From positions 310,001 through 374,000 of the forward strand of contig NZ_CP154853.1 of assembly GCF_047302405.1 (NCBI RefSeq): a stretch of 64,000 bases of DNA. Reading direction: 5' to 3'. Made by a program: the position numbers and the translations under genes. Source of the stretch: Alkalihalobacillus sp047302405 (GTDB lineage: Bacteria > Bacillota > Bacilli > Bacillales > Bacillaceae_D). Positions 1 through 8,321 of the stretch are shown here, piece after piece. The notes beneath the pieces are model-generated. The model did not search any database. It was not told the DNA's origin and was given only the letters and a program-made list of their open reading frames with translations. Within the stretch, counting starts at the first letter, position 1, and each line of letters starts with the position of its first letter.

Positions 1-213
1 GATTTAAAATCTTAGCAAGACCATTACATTGATTTATTTCAAGGTGGTGGTCTCTTTTAGTCAGAAAGCATATAATAGATGAGGGTGGCACGATCCCAAA
101 GATAAGAAAATAGAATAATATTCAAAAAGATAAAAAATAGTGGAAACGATAGGTCATTGATTGCCTATACTATATAATGGAGATTACGAATTTCACATGT
201 AGGAGAACCGACT

Positions 214-1143
214 ATGAATAAAAAGATTTATGAAGATTTATTATTAATATTGCAAAAGAGCTCAACCGAAGAACATATAAAAATTAATCAACCGTTAAGT
301 TACTACACGTATACAAAAACAGGAGGACCAGCAGATATTATTGTCTTTCCGACGACGTATGAAGAAGTCCAAAAGATTTATCGATACACACTAGAGCATC
401 AAATACCGATTACGATTTTAGGGAATGCCTCAAACTTAATTATTAAAGATGGCGGAATTCGTGGCGTTGTGATGATTTTAACGGATATGGATAAAGTTGA
501 GTTAAGAGGAGATTCGATTATTGCCCAAAGTGGGGCGGCGATTATTGAAGTGTCGAGATTTGCTTTGAAACACGAACTGACAGGGTTGGAATTTGCTTGT
601 GGCATTCCAGGCTCAATTGGTGGAGCTTTGTATATGAATGCCGGTGCTTATGGTGGAGAAGTTTCAGATGTTTTAACAGAAGCCTTTGTTTTAACAAAAG
701 AGGGGGAATTGAAAACTGTTCAAGCCGAAGAGTTAGACTTAGGCTATCGTACAAGTAATATTGAAACGAACGGTTACCTAGTGTTAGAGGCAACTTTTGG
801 TTTGAAGCAAGGTGACGTGGTCGAAATCAAAGCGAAAATGGATGAACTTACTTTTTTAAGGGAATCGAAACAGCCATTAGAGTACCCATCATGTGGCAGT
901 GTTTTCAAAAGACCACCAGGGCATTTTGCTGGAAAGTTGATTCAAGACAGTGAATTACAAGGGAAACGAATCGGTGGAGCAGAAGTTTCGAAAAAGCACG
1001 CTGGTTTTATCGTAAATGTTGGAAATGGAACAGCGACGGACTATATGAAGTTAATCGCCCATGTGCAGCAAACAGTTAAAGATAAGTTTGGGGTTGAACT
1101 GGAACGAGAAGTACGAATTATTGGCGAAGATGTCAAGAATTGA
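214..1143 (+). CDS. murB: UDP-N-acetylenolpyruvoylglucosamine reductase (MurB)
   Basis: The 309-residue protein is a full-length MurB, the cytosolic flavoenzyme that reduces UDP-GlcNAc-enolpyruvate to UDP-MurNAc with NADPH in peptidoglycan synthesis. Visible features are the FAD-binding segment TKTGGPADIIVFP (residues 34-46), GNASNLII (70-77) and PGSIGGALYMNAGAYGG (132-148). YPSCGSVFKRP (around 224-233) carries Ser229, the likely proton donor, and the C-terminal Glu-containing EREVRIIGE is present. ATG 214 follows GTAGGAG at good spacing. The gene stands alone and ends in its own terminator. Identification rests on family motifs and is secure. Confidence 0.95.
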   Translation: MNKKIYEDLLLILQKSSTEEHIKINQPLSYYTYTKTGGPADIIVFPTTYEEVQKIYRYTLEHQIPITILGNASNLIIKDGGIRGVVMILTDMDKVELRGDSIIAQSGAAIIEVSRFALKHELTGLEFACGIPGSIGGALYMNAGAYGGEVSDVLTEAFVLTKEGELKTVQAEELDLGYRTSNIETNGYLVLEATFGLKQGDVVEIKAKMDELTFLRESKQPLEYPSCGSVFKRPPGHFAGKLIQDSELQGKRIGGAEVSKKHAGFIVNVGNGTATDYMKLIAHVQQTVKDKFGVELEREVRIIGEDVKN

Positions 1144-1160
1144 ATAAATGAGCAACCAGA

Positions 1161-1205
1161 AACCAATGACAGCGATGAGAGATCTACTGTTATTGGTTTT
1201 TTATT
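1161..1205 (+). terminator. Rho-independent terminator after murB
   Basis: Stem AACCAATGACAG / CTGTTATTGGTT, with a loop of about 13 nt, is followed by a T-rich run. It lies directly downstream of the murB stop codon. Confidence 0.85.
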
Positions 1206-1210
1206 ATTAA

Positions 1211-1260
1211 TCTAGCTGCGCCTGTTAGAAGCTCGAGAAAACAGGCTCCACTTTTTATTT
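1211..1260 (+). repeat. Family A intergenic element, short internally deleted copy
   Basis: The 50-bp sequence has the left end of the family A element (TCTAGCTGCGCCTGTTAGAAG) and its right end (AACAGGCT..CACTTTTTATTT). The apical stem-loop and right inner arm are missing. The basal pairing CCTGTT/AACAGG is kept, so it still folds. As in the other copies, it ends immediately before the Shine-Dalgarno of the next gene (AAGGAGGG at 1261). Confidence 0.75.
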
Positions 1261-1275
1261 AAGGAGGGATTGAGG

Positions 1276-1845
1276 ATGAAAGAGCGTAAAGTTATTTATT
1301 CACAAATGGTGTCTTTGGATGGATTTATAGAAGACGAGCAAGGGGGAATTTTGTGGAGCAAACCAGATGAAGTGCTCCTTTCATTTATTTCTGAACAAGA
1401 GCATCAGATTGACACTCATTTATATGGGAGAAGAACTTATGAAAATATGGCTTCATACTGGCCATTTATTTTAGATAGTCCAATTGCCAGTGAAGAGGAG
1501 AAAAGATGGGCACGGAATTGGCTGGAATGTGAGAAACTTGTCTTTTCGCGTGTACAAGAGATAGAGTTAAATTGGAATTCAAGATATGTTAAGCAAGAGC
1601 TGGAGGAAGAAATTAAGGAATTAAAGTGTCGTGCTGGTGGACATCTTTCATTAGGTGGAGCAGGGTTAGCCAAAACATTTATGGATATAAATTTGGTTGA
1701 TGAATTTCATTTGTATGTATACCCGATCCTTTTGGGAAAGGGAAAACGACTTTTTCCTTCATTAAATCAAATAAAAAAATTAAAGTTAGTCGATATGAAA
1801 CGGTTTGATTCAGGAGTGCTTTTTTTAAATTATCATCTGATATAA
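1276..1845 (+). CDS. Dihydrofolate reductase / RibD C-terminal domain family protein
   Basis: The 189-residue protein resembles the YyaP/YwjB-type DHFR-like family (RibD_C fold), probably an NAD(P)H-dependent reductase of unknown substrate. The family features are MVSLDGFIED near the N-terminus, the nucleotide-side motif GRRTYENMASYWP, and GGAGLAKTFMDINLVDEFHLYVYP followed by LLGKGKRLF near the C-terminus. ATG 1276 is chosen because it lies 7 nt after AAGGAGGG; an upstream in-frame TTG at 1270 is too close to that site. It is followed closely by a methyltransferase gene and may be co-transcribed. It is not a canonical folate-pathway DHFR. Confidence 0.8.
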   Translation: MKERKVIYSQMVSLDGFIEDEQGGILWSKPDEVLLSFISEQEHQIDTHLYGRRTYENMASYWPFILDSPIASEEEKRWARNWLECEKLVFSRVQEIELNWNSRYVKQELEEEIKELKCRAGGHLSLGGAGLAKTFMDINLVDEFHLYVYPILLGKGKRLFPSLNQIKKLKLVDMKRFDSGVLFLNYHLI

Positions 1846-1881
1846 TAGAGAAAACAGAATATTTTGATAAGGGGTGATTTA

Positions 1882-2673
1882 ATGGGAATGGATTCAAACG
1901 AGTTAAAACAACAAGTTCAAGCACAGTTTGGAAAAAATGCTCAAAACTATGTTACGAGTCACATTCATTCAAAAGGCAAAGATTTAAAAAAGCTTGTCGA
2001 ATTGCTTGATTGTTCAGGTGAGGAACAATTCCTTGACATCGCAACAGGTGGTGGACATGTCGCTAATGCAGTTGCTCCCTTAGTGAAACAAGTTGTTGCT
2101 CTTGATCTCACGAAAGAAATTTTACAAGTGGCCAAAAAGTTTATTGAAGGGAATGGAAACAGCAATGTTGATTATGTGGAGGCCAGTGCAGATGCATTAC
2201 CTTTTGCTGATCATCAATTTGACCGAGTGACTTGTCGAATAGCTGCCCACCATTTTCCTAATATTGAGGATTTTCTGAAGGAAGTTTATCGTGTTTTAAA
2301 GCCCAATGGACTCTTTATTTTAATCGATAATGTGGCTCCAGAAAATAAAGATTGTGATCAGTTTTATAATTACATTGAGAAGGTTAGAGATTATAGTCAC
2401 CAGCGTGCTTATAAAAAAACGGAGTGGTTAAAAGAGCATGAAAAAGTAGGGTTCGAATTGATAGAGATGCACTTGTTTGAAAAAGTGTTCGATTTTGAAA
2501 ATTGGTGTAGGCTAATGGATGTTGGTGAAAAAGAAAAAGAGGAATTGACTCATGCCTTTTTGCAGGCGGATGATAAAATAAAAGCGAAGTTCCGCGTGAC
2601 ATTGGAAAACGGGAAAAAAGTTCAATCCTTTCAAGGAGAATCGGCCTTAATAAAGGCGAAAAAACTAGTTTAA
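1882..2673 (+). CDS. Class I SAM-dependent methyltransferase
   Basis: The 263-residue protein is a Methyltransf_11/UbiE-like enzyme, cytosolic, substrate unknown. Motif I is FLDIATGGGHVANAVAP, followed by the acidic VALDLTKEIL (motif II), a SADALPFADHQFDRVTCRIAAHHF stretch (motif post-I/IV) and EVYRVLKPNG (motif V-like). The ATG at 1882 follows AAGGGGTGA, which favours it over an upstream in-frame TTG at 1864. It resembles the YcgJ-type methyltransferases of Bacillus. It lies 36 bp after the DHFR-like gene, so a two-gene unit ending at the strong hairpin after 2690 is likely. Confidence 0.85.
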   Translation: MGMDSNELKQQVQAQFGKNAQNYVTSHIHSKGKDLKKLVELLDCSGEEQFLDIATGGGHVANAVAPLVKQVVALDLTKEILQVAKKFIEGNGNSNVDYVEASADALPFADHQFDRVTCRIAAHHFPNIEDFLKEVYRVLKPNGLFILIDNVAPENKDCDQFYNYIEKVRDYSHQRAYKKTEWLKEHEKVGFELIEMHLFEKVFDFENWCRLMDVGEKEKEELTHAFLQADDKIKAKFRVTLENGKKVQSFQGESALIKAKKLV

Positions 2674-2689
2674 AGAAAAGTAAAGAAGA

Positions 2690-2742
2690 GGGGCTGTCCC
2701 AAAAGTCATGAAAGTGACCTTTGAGGGTTCAGCCCCCTTTTT
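2690..2742 (+). terminator. Strong hairpin/terminator after methyltransferase gene
   Basis: Outer stem GGGGCTG/CAGCCCC with an inner, partly paired CCCAAAAGTCA / TGACCTTTGAGGG arm is followed by TTTTT. The stretch 2743-2838 beyond it holds further short inverted repeats (for example GGTGG..CCACC near 2812-2830) but no recognisable gene. Confidence 0.75.
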
Positions 2743-2838
2743 GAATATTTTAAAAGTGAGAGCTTCTGAGATGAGGGGCACTCACTTACAGGTCGGATTG
2801 GAACCGGCTAGGTGGGTGGATTTCCACCTATCCCTCCT

Positions 2839-2967
2839 GAAGCCACTAGAAAAACGGTTTGTTTGTTAAAATAGGGTTACATTAGTTAGCTATACTCCGC
2901 CAGCCCCATACCCTACGCGTTCCGCGGATGAGCCGGGAGCCTCCTCGCTCAACTGCGGGGTCTCCAT
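2839..2967 (+). repeat. Family B structured intergenic repeat (right-truncated copy)
   Basis: It begins with GAAGCCACTAGAAAAACGG, continues through GTTACATTAGTTAGC and TACTCCGCCAGC, and has the family core ACGCGTTCCGCGG followed by GAGCCGGGAGCC and a CTGCGGGGTCTCC arm. It stops without the expected right arm (..TATTCCGCTGGC) and runs up to the 3' end of trhA. The match to the reverse complement of 61038-61190 spans most of its length. Confidence 0.8.
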
Positions 2968-2984
2968 AAACTATCTCGAAACAA

Positions 2985-3632
2985 TCAAATGACATAAATG
3001 AATACAGCAAGAAAGTGAGCGGTTGTCCCCAGCATAATAAAGATATGGAATATTTCGTGGAAGCCGAAGTGTTTAAATTCAAATTGTTTTGGTTTTAATG
3101 CATAAATGATGCCCCCAATTGTATAAAATACGCCACCAAGAATAAGTAAAAATAGCCCCATCGTACTTAAGACGTCCGCAAGTGGTGAAAAGGCAAAAAT
3201 GATAATCCATCCCATTCCAATATAAAGAGCCGTTGAAAGCCATCTAGGGCAATTAAACCAAGTCATTTTAAAAATAACACCTAATACAGCAAGGGTTGTC
3301 ACAATCCCAAAAATCGTCCAGCCTGTTACTCCATTCAAAGCAATCAAACAAAACGGAGTATAAGAACCAGCAATTAATACAAAAATCATCGAGTGATCAA
3401 GCCTTCTTAAAAACGCAATGACATGGTCTTTGGCAATGACCATATGGTAAGTAGCAGAGGAGGCATAAAGCAAAATCATGCTAATACCAAAGATGATGAT
3501 GGCACTTATATTCAATACAGTCGGGTCTGTTAAGGTAACTTTAATAACCATGGCTAGTAAGGCAGCAAAGGATAACAATGCTCCGACAAGATGAGTTAAG
3601 CCATTAATGGGTTCGCGAATATATGTAGACAA
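2985..3632 (-). CDS. trhA: Hemolysin III / TrhA-family seven-transmembrane protein
   Basis: The 215-residue integral membrane protein belongs to the hemolysin III (UPF0073, PAQR-related) family. It has about seven hydrophobic segments, the N-terminal EPINGLTHLVGALLSF signature, SSATYHMV and LRRLDHSMIFVLIAGSYTPFC, and a C-terminal FGFHEIFHIFIMLGTTAHF. The conserved His and Asp residues form the likely metal site of the PAQR fold. The start is TTG at 3632, 8 nt after AGGAGG on the minus strand. A promoter and a perfect palindrome lie just upstream. Despite the name, haemolysis is doubtful; Bacillus YplQ is the likely relative. Confidence 0.9.
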   Translation of the reverse strand: MSTYIREPINGLTHLVGALLSFAALLAMVIKVTLTDPTVLNISAIIIFGISMILLYASSATYHMVIAKDHVIAFLRRLDHSMIFVLIAGSYTPFCLIALNGVTGWTIFGIVTTLAVLGVIFKMTWFNCPRWLSTALYIGMGWIIIFAFSPLADVLSTMGLFLLILGGVFYTIGGIIYALKPKQFEFKHFGFHEIFHIFIMLGTTAHFLAVFIYVI

Positions 3633-3647
3633 AATAAAAACCTCCTA

Positions 3648-3688
3648 ATATCATTGTAAGTAGTTTTAATAACTACTTACAATGATAT
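3648..3688. promoter_or_regulatory. Perfect 18-bp inverted repeat between trhA and DUF1836 gene (candidate operator)
   Basis: Arms ATATCATTGTAAGTAGTT and AACTACTTACAATGATAT are exact reverse complements separated by TTAAT. The palindrome overlaps the -10 region of the inferred trhA promoter and ends 2 bp before its Shine-Dalgarno. It could be an operator or a 5'UTR hairpin. It lacks a T-run. Confidence 0.8.
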
Positions 3689-3710
3689 ATGTATATCGTC
3701 ATGTAGTCAA
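3682..3710 (-). promoter_or_regulatory. Inferred sigma-A promoter of trhA
   Basis: On the minus strand, TTGACT (3710-3705) and TATCAT (3687-3682) are separated by 17 bp. The -10 box lies inside the right arm of the 18-bp palindrome, which would make a bound protein a direct competitor of RNA polymerase. Confidence 0.55.
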
Positions 3711-3777
3711 CGTTTACTTATTTATTTTTTTCAAGTAAAATAAATAAAAGGATGATTAGAAAAGTTAGGTGAATAGA

Positions 3778-4362
3778 ATGGAAAACATGGAAGAGATTTT
3801 ACAGAATCTTGGTTTAGATAAACAATTAAAATTGGAAGATATTCCTGACCTTGATTTATATATGGATCAAGTGATTCAATTGTTTGAAAAAACGTATCGT
3901 CAGTCGAAACGAGATGAAGACGAAAAAATCTTAACTAAAACGATGATAAATAATTATGCGAAGGGTAAGCTGTTACCACCGATTAAAAATAAAAAGTACT
4001 CTAAAAATCATCTTATTTTAATGAATTTTGTTTATGAGTTAAAAGGAGCCCTTTCTTTAACGGATATTAAGATGACTCTCGCAGTTTGGAATCAACAACT
4101 AGGGGATGAATCTGTACAACTAGAGGAAAGTTTTCAAGCTTATTTAATGGTACAAGAAAAAAATCTAGAGGACTTTTTTACGGAAATAAATAAAAAAGAA
4201 AAAGAAGTAGATAAGGTTTTTGAGCAGGTGGACAATCTTAATGCAGAACAGTTAAAACAAAGTATGCTCATCTTATCTTGTATTCATATGAGCAATTTAT
4301 ATAGACGAACAGCTGAGAAGTTAATTGACCAATTAGCCCAAAAATCAGACAAAGAAGTGTAA
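3778..4362 (+). CDS. DUF1836 domain protein, putative MerR-like regulator
   Basis: The 194-residue protein matches the DUF1836 family by its central segment ILTKTMINNYAKGKLLPP followed by KKYSKNHLILMNFVYELK, which reads like a winged helix-turn-helix of MerR type. The C-terminal half is helical and acidic/glutamine-rich. Function is not established for the family. ATG 3778 follows AGGTGA; an in-frame GTG at 3769 sits inside that site. It is divergent from trhA, and the 18-bp palindrome in the shared spacer is a plausible binding site for it or for another regulator. Confidence 0.75.
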   Translation: MENMEEILQNLGLDKQLKLEDIPDLDLYMDQVIQLFEKTYRQSKRDEDEKILTKTMINNYAKGKLLPPIKNKKYSKNHLILMNFVYELKGALSLTDIKMTLAVWNQQLGDESVQLEESFQAYLMVQEKNLEDFFTEINKKEKEVDKVFEQVDNLNAEQLKQSMLILSCIHMSNLYRRTAEKLIDQLAQKSDKEV

Positions 4363-4395
4363 GGCGTGATAGTAATTAAATCTTTAGATATAGCA

Positions 4396-4426
4396 AAAAA
4401 ATCCTCTGAATTGGCAGAGGATTTTT
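4396..4426. terminator. Bidirectional terminator between DUF1836 gene and copD
   Basis: AAAAATCCTCTG / CAGAGGATTTTT stem with an AATTGG loop. There are A and T runs on both sides, so it can serve the converging genes on both strands. Confidence 0.85.
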
Positions 4427-5506
4427 CTAAATGAACGTTACGCTCAGCATGAGTCCTGTATATATCACGATTAGTATGATAAGCATCAAAATAATAGGAA
4501 TCATGACCTTTTTCTTTTGAATCAATTGGTAACCTATCCAGATAATGAAGAGTGATCCGATTGCTAATAAGGGGCTTCCGGTTAAAGACCAATTGATGAC
4601 CACATTATTTTCACTACCTGTAAAGGAATGGAATAGTAGAAATAATGGTGAGCGTTCGGTACCTACATCGACTTCATGAGGTGGGGGTTGCTCTGTCATC
4701 CAAGCAGAAATAGCAAAAATGATGACGGCAAATAACGATTCCCACCTAAATGAAAGCTGCATTTGTTTTTCGTTTAAATGAAGTGGATTCCACTTTAACA
4801 AAAAAACATGTCGGATACCAAACAGCAAAATCGGAATAAACATAAGATGCTTAATGAGTAAATATTGTCCGTACGAGACAGACCAGCTTTCGATATAATT
4901 TGGTACTAACGTGTTCATTAAAATAAGCCCTGATAAAATGATTAGGGAAACCGCTATAAAAGCTAGTGGTGAGAACCATCTATGAAAAGCTTTTAAATCA
5001 TTGAGAGGTTTTGTTAACCAAGAAACAATGAGTAACGGTCCAATCCAAATCGCAAAAGCAATGATATGAATTAAATGAGATAGGATTCCTATCAGACCAT
5101 CAGATGCACTACTATGACTTGAGAGACTTATAAAATAAACTATACATAGCCATAATGTCAGTTGCCCCCAAACGGCAAGCTTATTAGGTATTTTCTCTCG
5201 AACGAATTGAATGATTAATAGAATACTCGAAATCACAACGATGGTTATCCAAGTATGACCAACTTGAAAGGTTGTGATTACATTGACGAGTGCTTCTTTT
5301 ATTGGAACGGAGAATTGTGAGTGCAACATCTGAGCAAGCTGAACAATCGGTACAAAAGTTAATAGGACAATACTTATAATGCTTATATACATAATCGCGC
5401 GAGTGAATCGTATGCTAGGAAGTCTTTTCTGATTTAATGTAGTAATTAAGATCCCCACCGCAAGAGCAATGACTAAATAGGTGAAAAAGTTACTTAACTC
5501 GATCAT
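4427..5506 (-). CDS. CopD-family copper transport membrane protein
   Basis: The 359-residue protein is a polytopic membrane protein (about eight or nine hydrophobic segments) of the CopD/PcoD/YcnJ C-domain type, thought to move copper across the membrane with CopC. It has HIIAFAIWIGPLLIVSW and a LIKHLMFIPILLFGIRHVF segment with the spaced His residues typical of the family. It follows copC with only 3 nt between stop and ATG; an in-frame TTG lies one codon earlier, so the start is uncertain by one residue. It is the last gene of the five-gene unit that begins at 9295. Metal specificity is inferred from family only. Confidence 0.8.
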   Translation of the reverse strand: MIELSNFFTYLVIALAVGILITTLNQKRLPSIRFTRAIMYISIISIVLLTFVPIVQLAQMLHSQFSVPIKEALVNVITTFQVGHTWITIVVISSILLIIQFVREKIPNKLAVWGQLTLWLCIVYFISLSSHSSASDGLIGILSHLIHIIAFAIWIGPLLIVSWLTKPLNDLKAFHRWFSPLAFIAVSLIILSGLILMNTLVPNYIESWSVSYGQYLLIKHLMFIPILLFGIRHVFLLKWNPLHLNEKQMQLSFRWESLFAVIIFAISAWMTEQPPPHEVDVGTERSPLFLLFHSFTGSENNVVINWSLTGSPLLAIGSLFIIWIGYQLIQKKKVMIPIILMLIILIVIYTGLMLSVTFI

Positions 5507-5509
5507 CAA

Positions 5510-6079
5510 TTATTTTTTCTTGTTCATCATCACGATAATGATAAAAATTCCAATGATGACAGCGACGATAATGAATACGACTGGCCATGGAAACGAGGGA
5601 GCGGACGAGTCTGAGCTTGATTCATTAATAGACTCTTCCGTCTCGTTTTCAGAAGGAGTATCTCCTTCTTCTTTTACTTCCTCTACTACTTCTGTTATCT
5701 CTTCTTCCACAACCTCATCAGCGGTTACAGTGAATGAAAAGGTACCCTCCATCTGATGTGTATCTTCACTAATGATGGACCAATCAACTGAATAAATGCC
5801 TGAAGCAAGTGGTGATGATGGTACGATGACAATTCTTGTTTGTTCAACATGGATATCTGCTAGTTCTACTTCCTCACCTGTGTCACCTATGACTTCGATG
5901 TTGGCAAACGGTTCAATTCCACCATCAAATTCTAAGATGATTTCCTCAACAAGAGTATCTAATGTTTCTCCATCCTCAGGAATCGATGTTTCTAAATGAG
6001 TGTGTGCCATACTATGACTAGGTAATATAAGTAATACAACGAATATAAAAAACATACTTAAAGATAATTTAGTTTTCAT
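5510..6079 (-). CDS. CopC-domain copper-binding protein, membrane-anchored
   Basis: The 189-residue protein has a signal peptide ending SHSMA, so the mature protein would begin HTHLE with the N-terminal His that forms the CopC copper site. A second ligand pair is visible in SEDTHQMEGTFSF. After the CopC domain (about 26-115) comes an acidic Ser/Glu-rich linker and a C-terminal membrane segment with an MMNKKK tail, so the domain is displayed outside the cell. ATG 6079 follows AAGGAGAGGA; the frame stays open upstream to 6235 but has no ribosome site there. In B. subtilis YcnJ the CopC and CopD parts are one protein; here they are split. Confidence 0.85.
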   Translation of the reverse strand: MKTKLSLSMFFIFVVLLILPSHSMAHTHLETSIPEDGETLDTLVEEIILEFDGGIEPFANIEVIGDTGEEVELADIHVEQTRIVIVPSSPLASGIYSVDWSIISEDTHQMEGTFSFTVTADEVVEEEITEVVEEVKEEGDTPSENETEESINESSSDSSAPSFPWPVVFIIVAVIIGIFIIIVMMNKKK

Positions 6080-6200
6080 TTTGTCCTCTCCTTCATTTTT
6101 TTCGCCTGTTTTAATGTAGCAAGGAATTGTGAAATGCTCGTGAAGTATTGGCTTGTTAAAAAAATGTTCACTTTTGTAGAGAGGGTTCTCTCTTTTTATT

Positions 6201-7631
6201 TTACGTCTTATCCCAATGGATATGATTGTTTTCAACGTTGTTTACGGGTAAAGAAATGTTCACGTTTGTTCCCCTACCTTCTGTCGAATCGATCGTTAAT
6301 TTGCCGCCATGACGTTTAATAATTTGAGAGACGATCGCAAGTCCTAGTCCTGTTCCACCATCTTTTCGTGTCCTTCCTTTATCAACCCGATAAAAACGCT
6401 CTGTAATCGCTGGTAAATCGACTTTTGGAATACCACTGCCTTGGTCATGAATGCTTAACTCGACGTCATCTCCCTGACTTTGAAGAAGAATCGTGATTTT
6501 TTTTCCAACAGGTGTGAAGCGTAGAGCGTTATCTAATAAATTGCGAATGACTTGCTCTAGACGGTCGTAATCAGCGAATATGATAATCTCTTCATCCAAT
6601 TGCAAGCCTATTTGGACGTTCGTTTTATGAATGATGTATTCAAACGATGTGCAAACGTCATGTATCAGTTGAGCTAACGCAATCGGTTCTTTTTTTAATG
6701 GATAAGAATCTCCTTCTAATTGAGCCAAATCAAGCAAGTCGTGGACAATTCGTTCTAATCTTTCGGATTCTTTTTGGATAATCGTGAGTCCTTTTTTAGT
6801 TTCAATAACCCCTTCTTCTACAGCTTCTACATAGCCTTTCATATAACTTAGTGGTGTTCGTAATTCATGTGAGACATTGGCAAGAAACTCTCTTCTGTTT
6901 GTTTCGACTTCATTTAACGATGAAGAAAGAGAATTGAAAGATTTGGCTAGTTGAATTAATTCTTCTCCCCCTCGGTCTTCCTTAATTCGTTCACTAAAAT
7001 CGCCACTCGCCATTTTGCTGCTTAATTGTTTCATTTCATGAAGCGGATCCGAAATATTTCGGATCGTGCGAGCCACGATATAGATGACAAGTAATAAAAG
7101 AGTGATTCCAACACAGTATAAAAGGATTTGAATTTGTTGGAAAGGTTCATACATTTGAGAAAGTGGCATTGATAAAAAAAGGGCCCCATTAAGTAAATCG
7201 TTCTCTAATAAAGGGATGGCAATCCCTAGTATATCTTGTTGAAATAATGGATGTGGACGAATTAAAATAATTGTTTTTCCTTCTAGCATTTGTTGTCTTT
7301 CTTCATACGTAATTAGTTGCTCTGCTGAGAACGGCTCAAAAGGTGTTCCACTACTTAACAGCATTGGGTCGTCGGTATACAACATTTGAATATCTGCCGG
7401 GTCATTGAGCCAATTAATCGTTTCAAGCTGATTAAAAAAAGCAGGAGTGGCCCCGTGCTCATAATAGCTCTTTTCCATTTGCTCCCCTTGCTGTAGGAGC
7501 ATTTCAACTTGTTTTTCGACATATAAATTTTGATACAAAAAGTAAGTTAGCCATACCGTCATTGTTCCAATTAACAAAATCATGACAATTGTTGTCAACC
7601 AAAGCTTCTTTTTAATCGACCAATTTTTCAT
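6201..7631 (-). CDS. Two-component sensor histidine kinase (HAMP-HisKA-HATPase)
   Basis: The 476-residue membrane kinase has a TM segment at about 10-32, an extracytoplasmic sensor region (33-155), a second TM at about 158-180, a HAMP region, a HisKA domain with the phospho-acceptor His255 in ANVSHELRTPLSYMKG, and an ATPase domain with N box VIRNLLDNALRF, G1 DQGSGIP and G2 GGTGLGLAIV. It abuts the response regulator gene with no spacer. The signal is unknown; the downstream copC-copD suggests copper or another envelope stress, but that is inference from position only. About 120 bp without a gene separate it from copC. Confidence 0.9.
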   Translation of the reverse strand: MKNWSIKKKLWLTTIVMILLIGTMTVWLTYFLYQNLYVEKQVEMLLQQGEQMEKSYYEHGATPAFFNQLETINWLNDPADIQMLYTDDPMLLSSGTPFEPFSAEQLITYEERQQMLEGKTIILIRPHPLFQQDILGIAIPLLENDLLNGALFLSMPLSQMYEPFQQIQILLYCVGITLLLLVIYIVARTIRNISDPLHEMKQLSSKMASGDFSERIKEDRGGEELIQLAKSFNSLSSSLNEVETNRREFLANVSHELRTPLSYMKGYVEAVEEGVIETKKGLTIIQKESERLERIVHDLLDLAQLEGDSYPLKKEPIALAQLIHDVCTSFEYIIHKTNVQIGLQLDEEIIIFADYDRLEQVIRNLLDNALRFTPVGKKITILLQSQGDDVELSIHDQGSGIPKVDLPAITERFYRVDKGRTRKDGGTGLGLAIVSQIIKRHGGKLTIDSTEGRGTNVNISLPVNNVENNHIHWDKT

Positions 7632-8321
7632 TTATATTCCCTCAATTTTATAGCCGACACCCCAAACGGTTTTAATGAGTGTATTATGATCTTTTAATTT
7701 GAGACGTAGCGTTTTTATATGAGTATCAACTGTACGAAGGGTGCCAAACTCAGAGTCAAACCCCCATAATCGTTCATGCAACTGTTCTCTCGAGAATACT
7801 TGTCCTCTATGTTTTAATAAAAAGAGGAAAAGATCATATTCTTTGCGAGTGAAATTAATCATCTGAGCGTTGATAAAGACCTGTCTACCTTCTTCATCAA
7901 TTTCCAAATCTCCCATTTGGATTCGATTATTCCAGTTTGAAAAACTTTGAGATCTTCTCAAAGTTGCTTCAATTCGAGCCATTAATTCCCTTGGACTAAA
8001 AGGTTTAACAACATAGTCATCAGCTCCTAGTTTTAGCCCTTTTATTCGGTCGTCTTCACTAGCACGTGCTGTCAGCATAATGATCGGTACAGGTGAAAGC
8101 TCTCTAATTTTTTGGCATGCAGTAAATCCATCCATATCCTCAAGCATAATATCGAGGAGAATTAAGGAGATCGAGGTTTGGTTCTTTTTAAAAAAATCAA
8201 GGCCATTCTCAGCGTTTGAAGAAGTATGGACGTCATACCCTTCTTTTTTTAAGTAAGTCGCGATTAAATTTTGCAATTGTATTTCATCATCAATTAATAA
8301 TATTTTTTGGCGATTGTTCAT
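7632..8321 (-). CDS. OmpR/PhoB-family response regulator
   Basis: The 229-residue regulator has a receiver domain (1-120) with the acidic pair in LLIDDE, phospho-acceptor Asp57 in LILLDIMLEDMDGF, the conserved Thr in IMLTARAS and Lys in DDYVVKPFSP. A winged-helix DNA-binding domain (about 130-229) contains FTRKEYDLFLFLLKHRGQVFSREQL and RTVDTHIKTLRLKL. Its start codon overlaps the stop of the upstream lipoprotein gene (ATGA), and its stop is directly followed by the kinase ATG, so the three are translationally coupled. It presumably controls its own operon. Confidence 0.93.
   Translation of the reverse strand: MNNRQKILLIDDEIQLQNLIATYLKKEGYDVHTSSNAENGLDFFKKNQTSISLILLDIMLEDMDGFTACQKIRELSPVPIIMLTARASEDDRIKGLKLGADDYVVKPFSPRELMARIEATLRRSQSFSNWNNRIQMGDLEIDEEGRQVFINAQMINFTRKEYDLFLFLLKHRGQVFSREQLHERLWGFDSEFGTLRTVDTHIKTLRLKLKDHNTLIKTVWGVGYKIEGI

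Noticed and set aside
85..110. GAGGGTGGCACGATCCC, resembling the T-box sequence AGGGTGGNACCGCG
   Set aside because: Only a partial match, with no recognisable specifier domain or terminator/antiterminator before murB.
2690..2742. Insertion-sequence end
   Set aside because: GGGCTGTCCC-type ends occur in some IS elements, but here the arms form a hairpin followed by T-run and no transposase or duplicated target is visible; a terminator fits better.
2882..3082. 66-codon minus-strand open frame
   Set aside because: It overlaps the 3' end of trhA and family B repeat DNA; no ribosome site and no protein-like composition.
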